A stretch of 64,000 bases of DNA from Roseovarius aestuarii (GTDB lineage Bacteria > Pseudomonadota > Alphaproteobacteria > Rhodobacterales > Rhodobacteraceae). The DNA lies in assembly GCF_019966515.1 (NCBI RefSeq), contig NZ_JAIMIB010000011.1:62001-126000 (forward strand), given 5' to 3'. A program made the position numbers and the translations under genes. Below the pieces are notes generated by a model that had not been told where the DNA came from, searched no databases, and saw only the letters and a list, made by a program, of their open reading frames with translations. Below, one piece after another: positions 42,092 through 50,998 of this stretch (positions are counted from its first letter, which is position 1; each line of letters begins with the position of its first letter).

Positions 42092-43837
42092 CTAGCGCAT
42101 CTCTTCTGCCGGAGTTACCCCAAGAATACCAAGACCAGCGGAAATAACAACGGTTACGGTACGCGCCAGCGCGATTTTCGCCTGGGTACCCGCCACATCG
42201 GTGTCATCCAGAAAGCGCAGGGAAGGTTCGTCATGCCCGCGATTCCAGAGTGCGTGCAATTCACTGGCCAGGTCATAGAGGTAAAACGCCACCCGATGCG
42301 GCTCGTTCGTGCGACCAGCAATTTCCACCAGGCGCGGCCACTCGGCCACCTTCTTGGCGACGGAAATCTGAGCCTCGTGGGCCAGTTGGTCCAGATCCGC
42401 AGCACCCAGAGTTGCCTCGGTGACGTCAATACCGGCCTCACGTGCCTTGCGCAGAACCGAATTCACCCGTGCATTCGCATATTGCACGTAGAACACAGGG
42501 TTGTCCTTGGATTGCTCCAGCACCTTGTCGAAATCGAAATCAAGCGGCGCGTCGTTCTTACGGGTCAGCATGACAAAGCGGGTCACGTCCGAGCCAACCT
42601 GATCGACCACGTCGCGCAAAGTCACGAAAGTACCCGCGCGTTTCGACATCTTGAACGGCTCGCCATCCTTATAGAGCTTCACCAGTTGCGTCAGCTTGAT
42701 GTCAAGCGGCACCTTGCCATCGCTGAGCGCACTGACGGCTGCCTTCATCCGTTTGACATAACCGCCGTGATCAGCGCCAAACACGTCGATCAACGCGTCA
42801 AATCCCCGCGATACCTTGTCAAAATGATAGGCGATATCCGGGGCGAAATAGGTCCAGTTACCGTCAGATTTCTTGACCGGGCGATCCACGTCATCGCCGT
42901 GCTCGGTGGATTTGAACAACGTCTGCTCGCGCGGCTCCCAATCCTCGGGTTTCTTGCCCTTCGGCGGCTCGAGCACGCCTTCATAGATCAACCCCTTGGC
43001 ATCCAGCGTTTCCAGCGCCTGTTCGATCCTGCCGGTGCCGTAAAGCGATTTTTCCGAATAGAACACGTCCATCTCGACGCCAAGCGTCTTCAGGTCGGCA
43101 CGGATCAAATCCATCATTGCATCGGTGGAGAATTCGCGCACCTCGGCCAGCCAAACATCTTCAGGCTGATCGACATAAGCATCGCCTACCTTGTCCTTCA
43201 ACGCCTGCCCCGTGGCGATAAGATAATCGCCGGGATAGGTGCCATCCTCGAACGCCACGGCTTGCCCGTGCGCTTCGAGATAGCGCAGATATACCGACCG
43301 GGCGAGTACATCGACCTGTGCCCCGCCATCATTGATGTAATATTCGCGCGTCACCTGGTGACCGGTGAAGTCCAGCAGACTGGCCAGCGCATCGCCGAAA
43401 ACCGCGCCACGGGTGTGGCCCACATGCAGCGGCCCGGTGGGGTTGGCGCTGACATACTCGACGTTGACACGGGCCCCCTGCCCCATGGCCGAGCGACCAA
43501 AGTCATCTCCGGCCTCAAGCGCTGCGCGAAGAACCTTTTGCCAGATCGCAGGAGCCAGCCGCAGGTTCAGAAACCCCGGACCGGCAACCTCGGCACTGGT
43601 GACGCGATCATCCGCCGTCAGTTTGGCAGCCAGTGCCTCGGCGATATCGCGCGGCTTTTTACCGGCAGGCTTGGCAAGGACCATCGCCGCGTTGGTGGCC
43701 ATGTCGCCGTGGGCTGCATCGCGCGGAGGCTCGACCGCCACATTGTCAAATGGCACACCTTCGGGCAACACGCCGTCCGCCTGCAGCGTCGCCAGCATCT
43801 CAAGCACCAGTTCCCGGATTTCGGTGAACACATTCAT
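42092..43837 (-). CDS. argS: arginyl-tRNA synthetase
   Basis: A 581-residue class I synthetase. The HIGH-type motif is [20 protein letters not shown] (near residue 132, HVGH), and the KMSKS-type loop is [10 protein letters not shown] near 394. An N-terminal Arg-tRNA-specific domain (about 1-100) and a C-terminal DALR anticodon-binding helical domain (about 460-581) are present. It charges tRNA-Arg, needing the tRNA for arginine activation. It begins the run argS-SPOR-nagZ-scpA-scpB on the minus strand and lies 81 nt downstream of the antiporter gene. Confidence 0.97.
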   Translation of the reverse strand: MNVFTEIRELVLEMLATLQADGVLPEGVPFDNVAVEPPRDAAHGDMATNAAMVLAKPAGKKPRDIAEALAAKLTADDRVTSAEVAGPGFLNLRLAPAIWQKVLRAALEAGDDFGRSAMGQGARVNVEYVSANPTGPLHVGHTRGAVFGDALASLLDFTGHQVTREYYINDGGAQVDVLARSVYLRYLEAHGQAVAFEDGTYPGDYLIATGQALKDKVGDAYVDQPEDVWLAEVREFSTDAMMDLIRADLKTLGVEMDVFYSEKSLYGTGRIEQALETLDAKGLIYEGVLEPPKGKKPEDWEPREQTLFKSTEHGDDVDRPVKKSDGNWTYFAPDIAYHFDKVSRGFDALIDVFGADHGGYVKRMKAAVSALSDGKVPLDIKLTQLVKLYKDGEPFKMSKRAGTFVTLRDVVDQVGSDVTRFVMLTRKNDAPLDFDFDKVLEQSKDNPVFYVQYANARVNSVLRKAREAGIDVTEATLGAADLDQLAHEAQISVAKKVAEWPRLVEIAGRTNEPHRVAFYLYDLASELHALWNRGHDEPSLRFLDDTDVAGTQAKIALARTVTVVISAGLGILGVTPAEEMR

Positions 43838-43918
43838 CGCAACATTCCTTCCAGCGTCGCGCGCCGGTTTACCACTGACAGCCCGGGCGTCAACGCGTCA
43901 TTGCCAGACAAAGGCCCG

Positions 43919-45757
43919 TCAGTCCGTGGTTTCAGACGCGGTCCGTTCTGCGAACTTCTCCTTTACCGGCCCGAGCCAAAAGAGGCGCGTTCCCGCCTCG
44001 GCCTTCAGCCTGGCATTTTCGTCAAGCAGGCGCAGCGCACCCTGATCGTCAAGCTCGGCCAGTGGCGCCGCGTCGGGGTTGGTTTCGCGCCAGTTCTCCA
44101 GGGTAAACTCCTCGGTCAGAGCTGTTGATTTGACCGACCACCCGTCACGCATATGCCGCGCGATCTCAAGGAAACTCATCCCAGCGGCAAAGGGCCGCCC
44201 GCCCAGTGTCGGCGGTAGCGCATGACGCCGTTTCTCCTGCTTGGCCTGTTTCAGCTGAAACACATTTTCCCGCCCGAACTCCGGCGCCAGATCGGTTGCC
44301 ACCAGCGTATTGTAGGCCTCATTGTCACTGACGGCGACGATCCGGCCAAAGCTCATGATCTCGACGCCATGTTCAGCCGCCTCAGACAGGATGTCGCCAT
44401 AGAATACCGGCACGCCGGCCTCTCTGGCACTGCTCAGACGACCCCTGTTGCCATCGACTATAAGCACCTCGACCTCGTGTTTTAACAACGCCTGCGCCAG
44501 CGAGGTCGAGAATTGCGACCCACCGACGATGATGACACCGGGCGTATTGCCCCCTGCCAGCCCCAGCATGCGCGCCATCGGGCGCAGCGAGAACCCGTGC
44601 AGCACAACGGTGGCGGCGACCAGCGCAAATGCCAGCGGCGCAAGCAAAGCCGCATCTTCGATCCCTGCTGAAACAAGCCGCTCACCGAACAATCCCGCAA
44701 CGGCCACCAGCACGACCCCGCGCGGGCCGGTAAAGGCCACCAACAGGCGTTCACGAAACGGCACGTTGGAAAAGGCAAGCGCACCCATCACGGTCACCGG
44801 CCGCACGACGAATATCACCATCAGCACCAGCGCCGCCGACCACCAGTCAAGTCGAGACAGGGTTTCCAGATCCATCGACGCCGCTAACAGGATAAACACG
44901 CCCGAGACCAGCAGAACCGTGGCGTGTTCCTTAAAGCGCCGCAATTCGGTGTAGCTGGGTAGGTGGGCGTTCGCCATCCAGATGCCCATGACTGTCACCG
45001 CCAGCAATCCGCTTTCATGCAGCACGTAATCCGATAACGCGAAAACGCCCAACAGAACGGCAAAAAGTACCGGCACCTTCATGTATTCCGGCGCATAGGC
45101 CCGGCGAAACGCCTCGGACAGGGCCCAGCCGGCCGCCAGCCCCATCGCCGTCGCCACCACAATCCCGCTGATCATGTCGAAGGCCGCGTCACCAAAGCTT
45201 TCAGCGGCCTGCATCACCAGCACCAACTCGAACGCCAGCACCGCTGCAAGCGCGCCGATCGGGTCGTTTACGATCGCTTCCCATTGCAGCAATTGCGCCG
45301 GGCGTTTGCGCAGCCGAGCCTGACGCAGGAGCGGCGCAATAACTGTCGGGCCGGTCACAATCATGATGCCACCGAACACCGCTGACGAAGCCCAGCCCAA
45401 CCCGGCAACATAATGCAGCGCCAGTGCTGAGCCGATCCAGCCCAAAAGCGCGCCCGGAAAAATCAACCGCCGAACCCCTTCGGCAGCTCCCCGCAGGCTT
45501 TCGAGGTTAAGCGTCAAACCGCCCTCAAACAGGATGATCGCGACGGCAATGGCGATCATGGGTTGCATCAGCGGACCAATGTCACGCTCGGGATCAAAAA
45601 GACCCAGGCCGGGGCCGACTGCCAGCCCAGCCAGCAGCATCAGAACGATGGCGGGCATCCGCAGCCGCCAGGCCAACCACTGGGCCCCGACACCCAGGGC
45701 GCCGACCAGCGCAAACCCCATGATTGGTGGCATGCCTGCCGCTGTTTCTAACGCCAT
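43919..45757 (-). CDS. CPA1-type cation:proton antiporter with C-terminal TrkA-N domain
   Basis: A 612-residue membrane protein. Residues about 8-400 form some twelve to thirteen helices of the Na+/H+ exchanger fold (ILFEGGLTLNLESLRG near 95, FTGPRGVVLVAVAGLFGERL near 343). A cytoplasmic nucleotide-binding TrkA-N-like module follows (PGVIIVGGSQFSTSLAQALL near 408, then VLIVDGNRGRLSSAREAGV), which usually regulates activity by NAD(H) or similar ligands, plus a charged tail. It would exchange Na+ or K+ for protons. The stop is 3 nt upstream-adjacent to dgt on the same strand, so the two are cotranscribed. Confidence 0.92.
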   Translation of the reverse strand: MALETAAGMPPIMGFALVGALGVGAQWLAWRLRMPAIVLMLLAGLAVGPGLGLFDPERDIGPLMQPMIAIAVAIILFEGGLTLNLESLRGAAEGVRRLIFPGALLGWIGSALALHYVAGLGWASSAVFGGIMIVTGPTVIAPLLRQARLRKRPAQLLQWEAIVNDPIGALAAVLAFELVLVMQAAESFGDAAFDMISGIVVATAMGLAAGWALSEAFRRAYAPEYMKVPVLFAVLLGVFALSDYVLHESGLLAVTVMGIWMANAHLPSYTELRRFKEHATVLLVSGVFILLAASMDLETLSRLDWWSAALVLMVIFVVRPVTVMGALAFSNVPFRERLLVAFTGPRGVVLVAVAGLFGERLVSAGIEDAALLAPLAFALVAATVVLHGFSLRPMARMLGLAGGNTPGVIIVGGSQFSTSLAQALLKHEVEVLIVDGNRGRLSSAREAGVPVFYGDILSEAAEHGVEIMSFGRIVAVSDNEAYNTLVATDLAPEFGRENVFQLKQAKQEKRRHALPPTLGGRPFAAGMSFLEIARHMRDGWSVKSTALTEEFTLENWRETNPDAAPLAELDDQGALRLLDENARLKAEAGTRLFWLGPVKEKFAERTASETTD

Positions 45758-45760
45758 ACC

Positions 45761-46930
45761 CTACTCTTCCCCTCGTTCTCCGGCACCGCCGGAGCCACCC
45801 AGCAGACGCTTGTGGCTTTGCAATGCAAACCGGTCGGTCATCCCGGCGATATAGTCGCTGACCAGACGGGCCAGCGCGGTTTCGTCTTTTGCGCGTTCAA
45901 TGTCCTTACGCCATTGCTCGGGCAAATGTTCCGGTTTCTTCAGATAAAAAGCAAACAGCTCTTCCACCACCACAGTGACATGCTTTCGCATCTCCATCAC
46001 GCTGGGCGCACGATACATCCGTGCGAAAAGAAAATCGCGGATCACCCGCAACTCCTGCCACAGCCTGTCCGAAAAGCGGACCACCGGACGGCCCAGATGG
46101 CGCACAGCGGCGGCATCCGCAGGGGCGGCGTCGGACAAAATCGCCGAGGATGTGGTGATCACGTCCTCGACCATTACCCCAAAGACGCGGCGCAGCGCCT
46201 CGTGCCGTCGGCGATATGAATCAAGACTGGGATATTTGGCCTCTACCGCCGCGTAACAGGGGCCGATGATCGGCAGGGCGCGTAAATCAGCCTCGGAAAA
46301 CAGATCTGCGCGCAACCCGTCATGCAGATCATGATTATTATAGGCAATATCATCCGCCAGGGCGGCCACCTGCGCTTCGGCGCTGGCATGGGTGTGCAGT
46401 TCCAGATCGTGCAGCGCATCATAATCGGCCAGCGCATAGGGCAAACTGCCCGTCACCGGCCCATTATGCTTGGCAATGCCCTCCAGCGTATCCCAGGTTA
46501 GATTAAGCCCGTCGAACTCGGCGTAATGCCGTTCCAGCGCGGTCACGATGCGAACCGCCTGAGCATTATGATCAAACCCGCCATAGGGCGTCATCAGCGC
46601 ATTCAGTGCGTCCTCACCCGTATGCCCGAAGGGAGTATGACCCAGGTCATGCGCCAGCGCCACGGCTTCGGTCAGTTCACCGTTTAGTTTCAAGGCGCCG
46701 GAAATCGTGCGCGCCACCTGCGCGACCTCGATAGAATGGGTCAGGCGCGTGCGGAAGTAATCCCCCTCATGCTCCACGAAAACCTGTGTCTTGTGTTTCA
46801 GCCTGCGAAAAGCACTGGAGTGGATGATCCGGTCACGATCCCGCTGATAACAGGACCGAAACGCGCTTTCTTCTTCCGCAACCAATCGGCCCCGCGACTG
46901 ATCGGGGTCCGAGGCATAGGGCGCTTTCAT
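45761..46930 (-). CDS. dgt: deoxyguanosinetriphosphate triphosphohydrolase-like protein
   Basis: A 389-residue HD-domain enzyme that cleaves dNTPs to deoxynucleoside and triphosphate, trimming nucleotide pools. The opening SRGRLVAEEESAFRSCYQRD and RIIHSSAFRRLKHKTQVF are typical; the metal-binding HD elements are RLTHSIEVAQVAR near residue 62 and ALAHDLGHTPFGHTG near 92, with DDIAYNNHDLHDG near 191. It matches the shorter alphaproteobacterial type 2 form. It is divergent from erpA (79 nt apart) and is followed at 3 nt by the antiporter gene. Confidence 0.95.
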   Translation of the reverse strand: MKAPYASDPDQSRGRLVAEEESAFRSCYQRDRDRIIHSSAFRRLKHKTQVFVEHEGDYFRTRLTHSIEVAQVARTISGALKLNGELTEAVALAHDLGHTPFGHTGEDALNALMTPYGGFDHNAQAVRIVTALERHYAEFDGLNLTWDTLEGIAKHNGPVTGSLPYALADYDALHDLELHTHASAEAQVAALADDIAYNNHDLHDGLRADLFSEADLRALPIIGPCYAAVEAKYPSLDSYRRRHEALRRVFGVMVEDVITTSSAILSDAAPADAAAVRHLGRPVVRFSDRLWQELRVIRDFLFARMYRAPSVMEMRKHVTVVVEELFAFYLKKPEHLPEQWRKDIERAKDETALARLVSDYIAGMTDRFALQSHKRLLGGSGGAGERGEE

Positions 46931-47009
46931 ACGGGATATCCTTGTCGCCTGTTCCTTGTGCCCATATATTGTAGTGCGACGCTATTAGAAACCGCTTGGA
47001 ACAATTGAA

Positions 47010-47333
47010 ATGAACCTGCCGCCCAAAGTCACGGACCGCGCCTTTTCCCGCCTTGCCGATATCGGCGCGGGCGATGAGGGACGGGCACTGCGCGTTGCCG
47101 TCGAGGGTGGCGGCTGTTCGGGGTTTCAATACGAGATCAAACTGGATGCGCCCGGCAAGGACGATCTGGTGCTTGAGGGTCAAGGCCAGAAGGTGGTGGT
47201 TGATTCCATTTCGCTTCCGTTTCTTGCAGGCGCAACGATAGATTTCACCGAAGAGCTGATTGGCGCGCGCTTCGTGATCGACAATCCAAACGCTAGCAGC
47301 TCGTGTGGGTGTGGTACGTCTTTTTCCATGTAA
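47010..47333 (+). CDS. erpA: iron-sulfur cluster insertion protein ErpA/IscA type
   Basis: A 107-residue A-type Fe-S carrier. The three conserved cysteines are present: one in VEGGGCSGFQYEIKL near residue 35 and the C-terminal pair in SSCGCGTSF near 99-101. Such proteins deliver Fe-S clusters to target enzymes. The conserved FLAGATIDFTEELIGARFVIDNPNA region lies before the C-terminal pair. The gene is monocistronic, divergent from dgt, and followed by a hairpin terminator that it shares with the convergent EamA gene. Confidence 0.93.
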   Translation: MNLPPKVTDRAFSRLADIGAGDEGRALRVAVEGGGCSGFQYEIKLDAPGKDDLVLEGQGQKVVVDSISLPFLAGATIDFTEELIGARFVIDNPNASSSCGCGTSFSM

Positions 47334-47335
47334 AT

Positions 47336-47361
47336 AAGTTGGTTAAGGATATATCTTAACC
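47336..47361. terminator. bidirectional hairpin between erpA and EamA gene
   Basis: GGTTAAG-GATATAT-CTTAACC gives a perfect 7-bp stem with a 7-nt loop, flanked by A- and T-rich arms that can extend it on either strand. It occupies the 28-bp gap between the convergent erpA and EamA genes and so serves both. Confidence 0.6.
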
Positions 47362-48282
47362 TTATTCTGCAGGGATTATCTGTGGTTTTTCTGGTTTCGG
47401 CTCTGCTGGTTTAGGCATTGACTGATGCAAGATCAACCACACGCTGGCGGTGATGATGATAGCGGCACCAACAAACACCATCGGCCCCGGCGTTTCGCCA
47501 AAGATCACGACACCCATCACCACCATCCAGAGGAATTGCAGGTTCATCAACGGTGTCACCACATAGGCGGGCAGCATCCGGAGCGCCGCCACAAGCACCC
47601 AGCGGGCGCCGAAGAGAAAGACGGCATACGCCAGCGCCCAGCCCAGATCGGCAAGGCTCATTGCCTGGAACACAAAGGGCAACGCCGCCCCCATGACCAG
47701 CATCAAAGCGAGATTGGGATAGAAAACCTGTGCCAGAAGATTGTCATCCCGTTGTCCGATATAGCGTGACGCAATCATTGAAACCGTGCCCAATACCACA
47801 GCCGTCATGGCCACCAGATGCCCCGTCCCGATCGCACTCGGACCGCTGGGGAACAGGCACATTACACCCACAGCGCCAAGCGCCAGCGCAGCCCATGCCT
47901 GCGGGCGCACGGACTCGCCCAGAACAGGGCCGGACATCAGCGCCGCAAGCAACGGTATAAGCGCGATGAACAGAAAGACCTCAGCGAAGGGCAGCAATCG
48001 AAACGCATAGAAGAATGCAATCGTGGCGGTCAGTGTCGCCAGCACCCGCACGGCCATCGCCCCCGGACAGGTGGTGCGCATGCCACGCGGCGCGCCGCCA
48101 CGTCGGTTTGCAAGCACGCTCAGTAACGCCACGACACCACCGGAGAGCGCGAACAATTGCGGCGCGGCATAGGTGGCCGCGAACATCTTGGTAATGGCAT
48201 CAGCGCTTGAGATCAGAAGCGTATAAAGCGCTGTCAGCGCCACGCCTGCGGTAACCGGGCCCATGATGAGGCGTCTGTTCAT
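47362..48282 (-). CDS. EamA/DMT family transporter, last gene of the repeat-peptide operon
   Basis: A 306-residue inner-membrane protein with ten hydrophobic segments in two EamA repeats (about 12-140 and 150-285). The motifs AFFYAFRLLPFAEVFLFIAL (near residue 90) and the second-half equivalent VVTPLMNLQFLWMVVMGV show the inverted-duplicated pattern of drug/metabolite transporters, usually exporters. Its ATG overlaps the stop of the 358-residue gene by 4 nt, so it is translationally coupled to it and is the third gene of the operon that starts with the 21-residue-repeat protein. The coupling suggests the substrate may be a product of that operon, though EamA genes also occur in unrelated contexts. 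Confidence 0.9.
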   Translation of the reverse strand: MNRRLIMGPVTAGVALTALYTLLISSADAITKMFAATYAAPQLFALSGGVVALLSVLANRRGGAPRGMRTTCPGAMAVRVLATLTATIAFFYAFRLLPFAEVFLFIALIPLLAALMSGPVLGESVRPQAWAALALGAVGVMCLFPSGPSAIGTGHLVAMTAVVLGTVSMIASRYIGQRDDNLLAQVFYPNLALMLVMGAALPFVFQAMSLADLGWALAYAVFLFGARWVLVAALRMLPAYVVTPLMNLQFLWMVVMGVVIFGETPGPMVFVGAAIIITASVWLILHQSMPKPAEPKPEKPQIIPAE

Positions 48283-49355
48283 AGCTCGCTCCCTCGCAAG
48301 GCAACCCGGGCGAACCCGGCAAAAAAGGCATCAAAATTTTCGTTGGCAGCCTCGGCGGCTGTCAGCACTGTATGCGCTTCCTCGGAAAGCTGGGCCGAAA
48401 CCGCGCCCCGCATCGCCTGCCAATCATCGCTTCGCGCATCACCCATATCATAGACACATTCGGACAATTCGTGCAGCGGCAGGGCCGAGGGGCGTGGCTG
48501 GCGAAAGGTGACACGCCCCGAGGGGATATTATCACCAAAACCGCCATTCCCGGACACGGCCATGAACCAGTTGATCATCAGGTATTGGTGATAATCATCC
48601 TGAACCGTCGCCTCGGCATCGTCTTGCAGCGCAAAACTACGCGCCTGTGCCAGCAGCCAGTTCTCCCATATCTCGGGCGGGCGTTGTCCGGCAAAACGCA
48701 GCGCGATACAGATTTCTGACAGAAGATCGACATTCAGATCAAGCAGGGCCAGCGTGCCCGCGAAATTCAGACTTTGGATGAACCGGTCCTCCAACTGCGG
48801 ATCGACACGGCCATATTCTGACAGATAGAATACAATATGGGTCAGTTCGTAAGCTGCCTTTTTGTTGGGCATCGCGAAGGTCAGCGACTGCCGTGCAAAC
48901 CGGCGCAGCCGGTCATCCAACCCCTCGTCGCCCCTCAGAGGGTCAACGCCACGCCGCAGACACAGCCGGCGCGCTTCGGCCCGTTGCAGATCAGAAAGCT
49001 CCGCCTCGACCAGATTCTGGCTAGCGACCCAACGCACCAGATGGTCACCTTTGCGACCCGGCACGCCCAGATCTTCGAGATCAAGACATATCGATAGCAA
49101 AAATCGGTAATATTGTGGAAAGAACTCCATCCGCTGTTCAATTGCTTCGTAGAAATGCTCGTGTGCAGCAAGGGCATCCGCCTCTAGCCTTGCATTGGTA
49201 CATTCCAGGATATTCAGCGCCTCGGCGTTTTCCTTCAGCCAAAATACGTCATCTCCGACGCGACGATGCTTAGCAAAAAGTTTCAGCAGGGCCGCCTGAC
49301 GGGCGGCCGCGCTGTGTTGCCGGAACGGGGTATTCAGCCTGATAACATTGGTCAT
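48279..49355 (-). CDS. unknown 358-aa protein, middle gene of the repeat-peptide operon
   Basis: A 358-residue protein I cannot assign. It is predicted soluble and mostly helical: Leu-, Arg-, Glu- and Asp-rich with aromatic clusters (FFPQYYRFLLSICLDLEDLG near residue 77, DYHQYLMINWFMAVSGNGG near 251), and no membrane segment, signal peptide, P-loop or metal-binding motif that I can recognise. The ATG has a good AGGAG site about 9 nt upstream, inside a 12-bp palindrome TCCTGATCAGGA (49366-49377). It starts 54 nt after the repeat-protein gene and overlaps the EamA gene by 4 nt. I vaguely recall related Rhodobacterales proteins carrying only DUF names but cannot confirm it. It might process, modify or bind the repeat peptide (inference). 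Confidence 0.85.
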   Translation of the reverse strand: MTNVIRLNTPFRQHSAAARQAALLKLFAKHRRVGDDVFWLKENAEALNILECTNARLEADALAAHEHFYEAIEQRMEFFPQYYRFLLSICLDLEDLGVPGRKGDHLVRWVASQNLVEAELSDLQRAEARRLCLRRGVDPLRGDEGLDDRLRRFARQSLTFAMPNKKAAYELTHIVFYLSEYGRVDPQLEDRFIQSLNFAGTLALLDLNVDLLSEICIALRFAGQRPPEIWENWLLAQARSFALQDDAEATVQDDYHQYLMINWFMAVSGNGGFGDNIPSGRVTFRQPRPSALPLHELSECVYDMGDARSDDWQAMRGAVSAQLSEEAHTVLTAAEAANENFDAFFAGFARVALRGSEL

Positions 49356-49409
49356 GTCGCTGATCTCCTGATCAGGAAAGTGAGCCGAAGCCCCGTTCCG
49401 GAAGATGGG

Positions 49410-49832
49410 TTACATGCTCGACGTGAAGATTTCGCAGCCGTCGCCATCTGTGGTATCTGCCACCAGCGTAGGCGCCATCGAAGAGGTGAAGCTTCCGACC
49501 GCGTCCCCGGTTTTCGTCGTCGCGGCAGTCGCCGGACCCATTGACGAGGTGAACATCTCTACAGCGTCACCTGTGCCCGCCTCCGCCACCGCGGCAGGGC
49601 TCATCGATGAAGTGAACATCTCGACCGCGTCGCCCAGACCGGCGTCTGAGGTAATCGCCGGGCCCATGGATGAGGTGAACATTTCAACCCCTTCCCCATG
49701 CCCGGTCAGGGCGGTGGTGGCAGGTCCCATAGACGAGGTGAAAGCCTCCACCGCCTCACCGCCATGCAGGCTGGGTTGGCTTAAGGTTTTGGTAATTTCG
49801 ACAACAGATACTTCTTTGCGTAAAGCAGACAT
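49410..49832 (-). CDS. 21-residue-repeat protein with leader-like N-terminus (possible multi-core peptide precursor)
   Basis: A 140-residue protein with exact internal architecture: residues 1-25 form a unique leader (MSALRKEVSVVEITKTLSQ then PSLHGG), residues 26-130 are five consecutive 21-residue repeats, and 131-140 a sixth partial repeat that ends the chain at FTSSM. Each unit begins [DE][AG]-x-[EG]-x-FTSSM, continues [GSA]-P and ends in G. FTSSM is invariant in all six while the second half of each unit varies. A GGGAG site lies about 8 nt before the ATG. There is no membrane segment and only one cysteine (residue 133). The leader ending in GG and the multi-core form recall RiPP or bacteriocin-type precursors, but no known modification enzyme is adjacent. 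It heads an operon with an unknown protein and an EamA exporter. Confidence 0.85.
   Translation of the reverse strand: MSALRKEVSVVEITKTLSQPSLHGGEAVEAFTSSMGPATTALTGHGEGVEMFTSSMGPAITSDAGLGDAVEMFTSSMSPAAVAEAGTGDAVEMFTSSMGPATAATTKTGDAVGSFTSSMAPTLVADTTDGDGCEIFTSSM
49413..49757 (-). repeat. 63-bp coding tandem repeats, 5.5 copies
   Basis: Units read on the minus strand at 49757-49695, 49694-49632, 49631-49569, 49568-49506, 49505-49443 and a 30-nt partial at 49442-49413. The period is exactly 63 nt (21 codons). The six FTSSM-encoding 15-mers are all different: the serines use TCG-TCT, TCA-TCC, TCA-TCG, TCG-TCA, TCT-TCG and TCG-AGC. So the array is old and protein-constrained, not a recent minisatellite. 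Confidence 0.92.
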
Positions 49833-50177
49833 TTTTGGTCTCCCAGTTTGTGTGAATGCAGCCCAAAAACGCTTGCACTTAAAACGTGTTTTGCCAAGTC
49901 ACTTTACTCGTTTACCGAGTGTCCAGCAGTAAATACACGCCCGATTTAGCTAGCCAAGGTTTTGAAAACTCCGCAGGAATCTTTCCTAAAAAAATTTCAC
50001 AATATTATTTTGTCAACAGTAATTTCGAGCCAACAGCAACGACTTATCCACAGACTTAACTGCGAATCACCACTTTCGTCCGTACCGGAATCAACGCCGA
50101 GAATCAGACGACACCACCCTTGTCAGACCGGGCCACCTGCGCGATAGATGACCGGAGCGAACGCGAGGGGATACGGG
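49833..50177. other. 345-bp AT-rich intergenic region upstream of the repeat operon and xthA
   Basis: No gene is evident. It contains the inverted repeat AAAAC-GT-GTTTT (49881-49892), a second inverted repeat ACTCG-TTTAC-CGAGT (49906-49920), a minus-strand TTGACA (50016-50011) without a clear matching -10, and one perfect DnaA-box sequence TTATCCACA (50044-50052). The two inverted repeats lie 49-88 bp upstream of the repeat-protein start and could be operators or leader structure. Confidence 0.55.
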
Positions 50178-50960
50178 ATGAAAATTGCCAGCTTCAACAT
50201 CAACGGGATCAAGGCGCGTATTCAGGCCCTGCCCGACTGGCTGGACGAGGCGGAACCAGATGTGGTGCTCTTGCAGGAGATCAAATCCGTCGATGAAAAT
50301 TTTCCACGCGAGCTGTTCGAGGATAAGGGCTATCAGGTCGAAACCCACGGTCAGAAAAGCTTCAACGGGGTCGCGATCTTGTCGAAATATCCGCTTGAAG
50401 ATGTGGTGCGCGGTTTGCCCGGCGATGATGAGGATGAACAGGCGCGCTGGATCGAGGCAAGCGTGATGGGCAACAAGACCGCCCTGCGCGTCTGCGGTCT
50501 TTATCTGCCCAACGGCAATCCGGCACCCGGACCGAAATACGACTATAAACTGTCATGGATGGAACGGTTACGTACGCGGGCGGCGGAGCTGTTGAGGACT
50601 GAAGAACCCGCTCTGATGGCCGGGGATTACAATATCATCCCGCAGGATTATGACGCCAAACGTCCCGAGGTCTGGCGCGAAGATGCACTTGCCCGCCCGG
50701 AAAGTCGTGCCGCCTTTCGGCGAATTGTGAATCTGGGCTTTACCGACGCATTCCGCGCCCGGATACAAAGCCCGGGCCATTATACATTCTGGGATTATCA
50801 GGCCGGGGCCTGGAACCGTGATGACGGGATCCGCATTGATCATTTCCTGCTGACGCCGCAAGCGGCGGATTTGATGAGGGATTGCCAGATCGACAAGGAA
50901 ATCCGCGCTCGCGAAAAACCCTCGGATCACGTACCTATCTGGGTCGATCTCGACGTATAA
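50178..50960 (+). CDS. xthA: exodeoxyribonuclease III
   Basis: A 260-residue endonuclease/exonuclease/phosphatase-fold enzyme for base-excision repair: AP endonuclease and 3'-5' exonuclease. Key motifs are ASFNINGIKAR (residues 4-14), VVLLQEIKS near 39 (metal-binding glutamate), LYLPNGNP, AGDYNIIPQDYD near 153 (catalytic aspartate and asparagine) and the closing EKPSDHVPIWVDL with the catalytic DH. The ATG at 50178 sits behind GAGGGGATACGGG; an earlier in-frame start adds ten residues not expected in the family. It is convergent with the flavin monooxygenase gene. Confidence 0.95.
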   Translation: MKIASFNINGIKARIQALPDWLDEAEPDVVLLQEIKSVDENFPRELFEDKGYQVETHGQKSFNGVAILSKYPLEDVVRGLPGDDEDEQARWIEASVMGNKTALRVCGLYLPNGNPAPGPKYDYKLSWMERLRTRAAELLRTEEPALMAGDYNIIPQDYDAKRPEVWREDALARPESRAAFRRIVNLGFTDAFRARIQSPGHYTFWDYQAGAWNRDDGIRIDHFLLTPQAADLMRDCQIDKEIRAREKPSDHVPIWVDLDV

Positions 50961-50998
50961 GACCTGAGTAAGTTAAGATTATTTTCGCTCTGGAACTC

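Noticed and set aside
49413..49757. 63-bp tandem array as CRISPR or non-coding minisatellite
   Set aside because: The units are contiguous without spacers, in frame, and diverge at synonymous sites, which fits a coding repeat.
50044..50052. Perfect DnaA-box sequence TTATCCACA
   Set aside because: It is a single 9-mer in an AT-rich gap with no cluster of boxes, no dnaA, hemE or parAB nearby and no sign of an origin; chance is enough.
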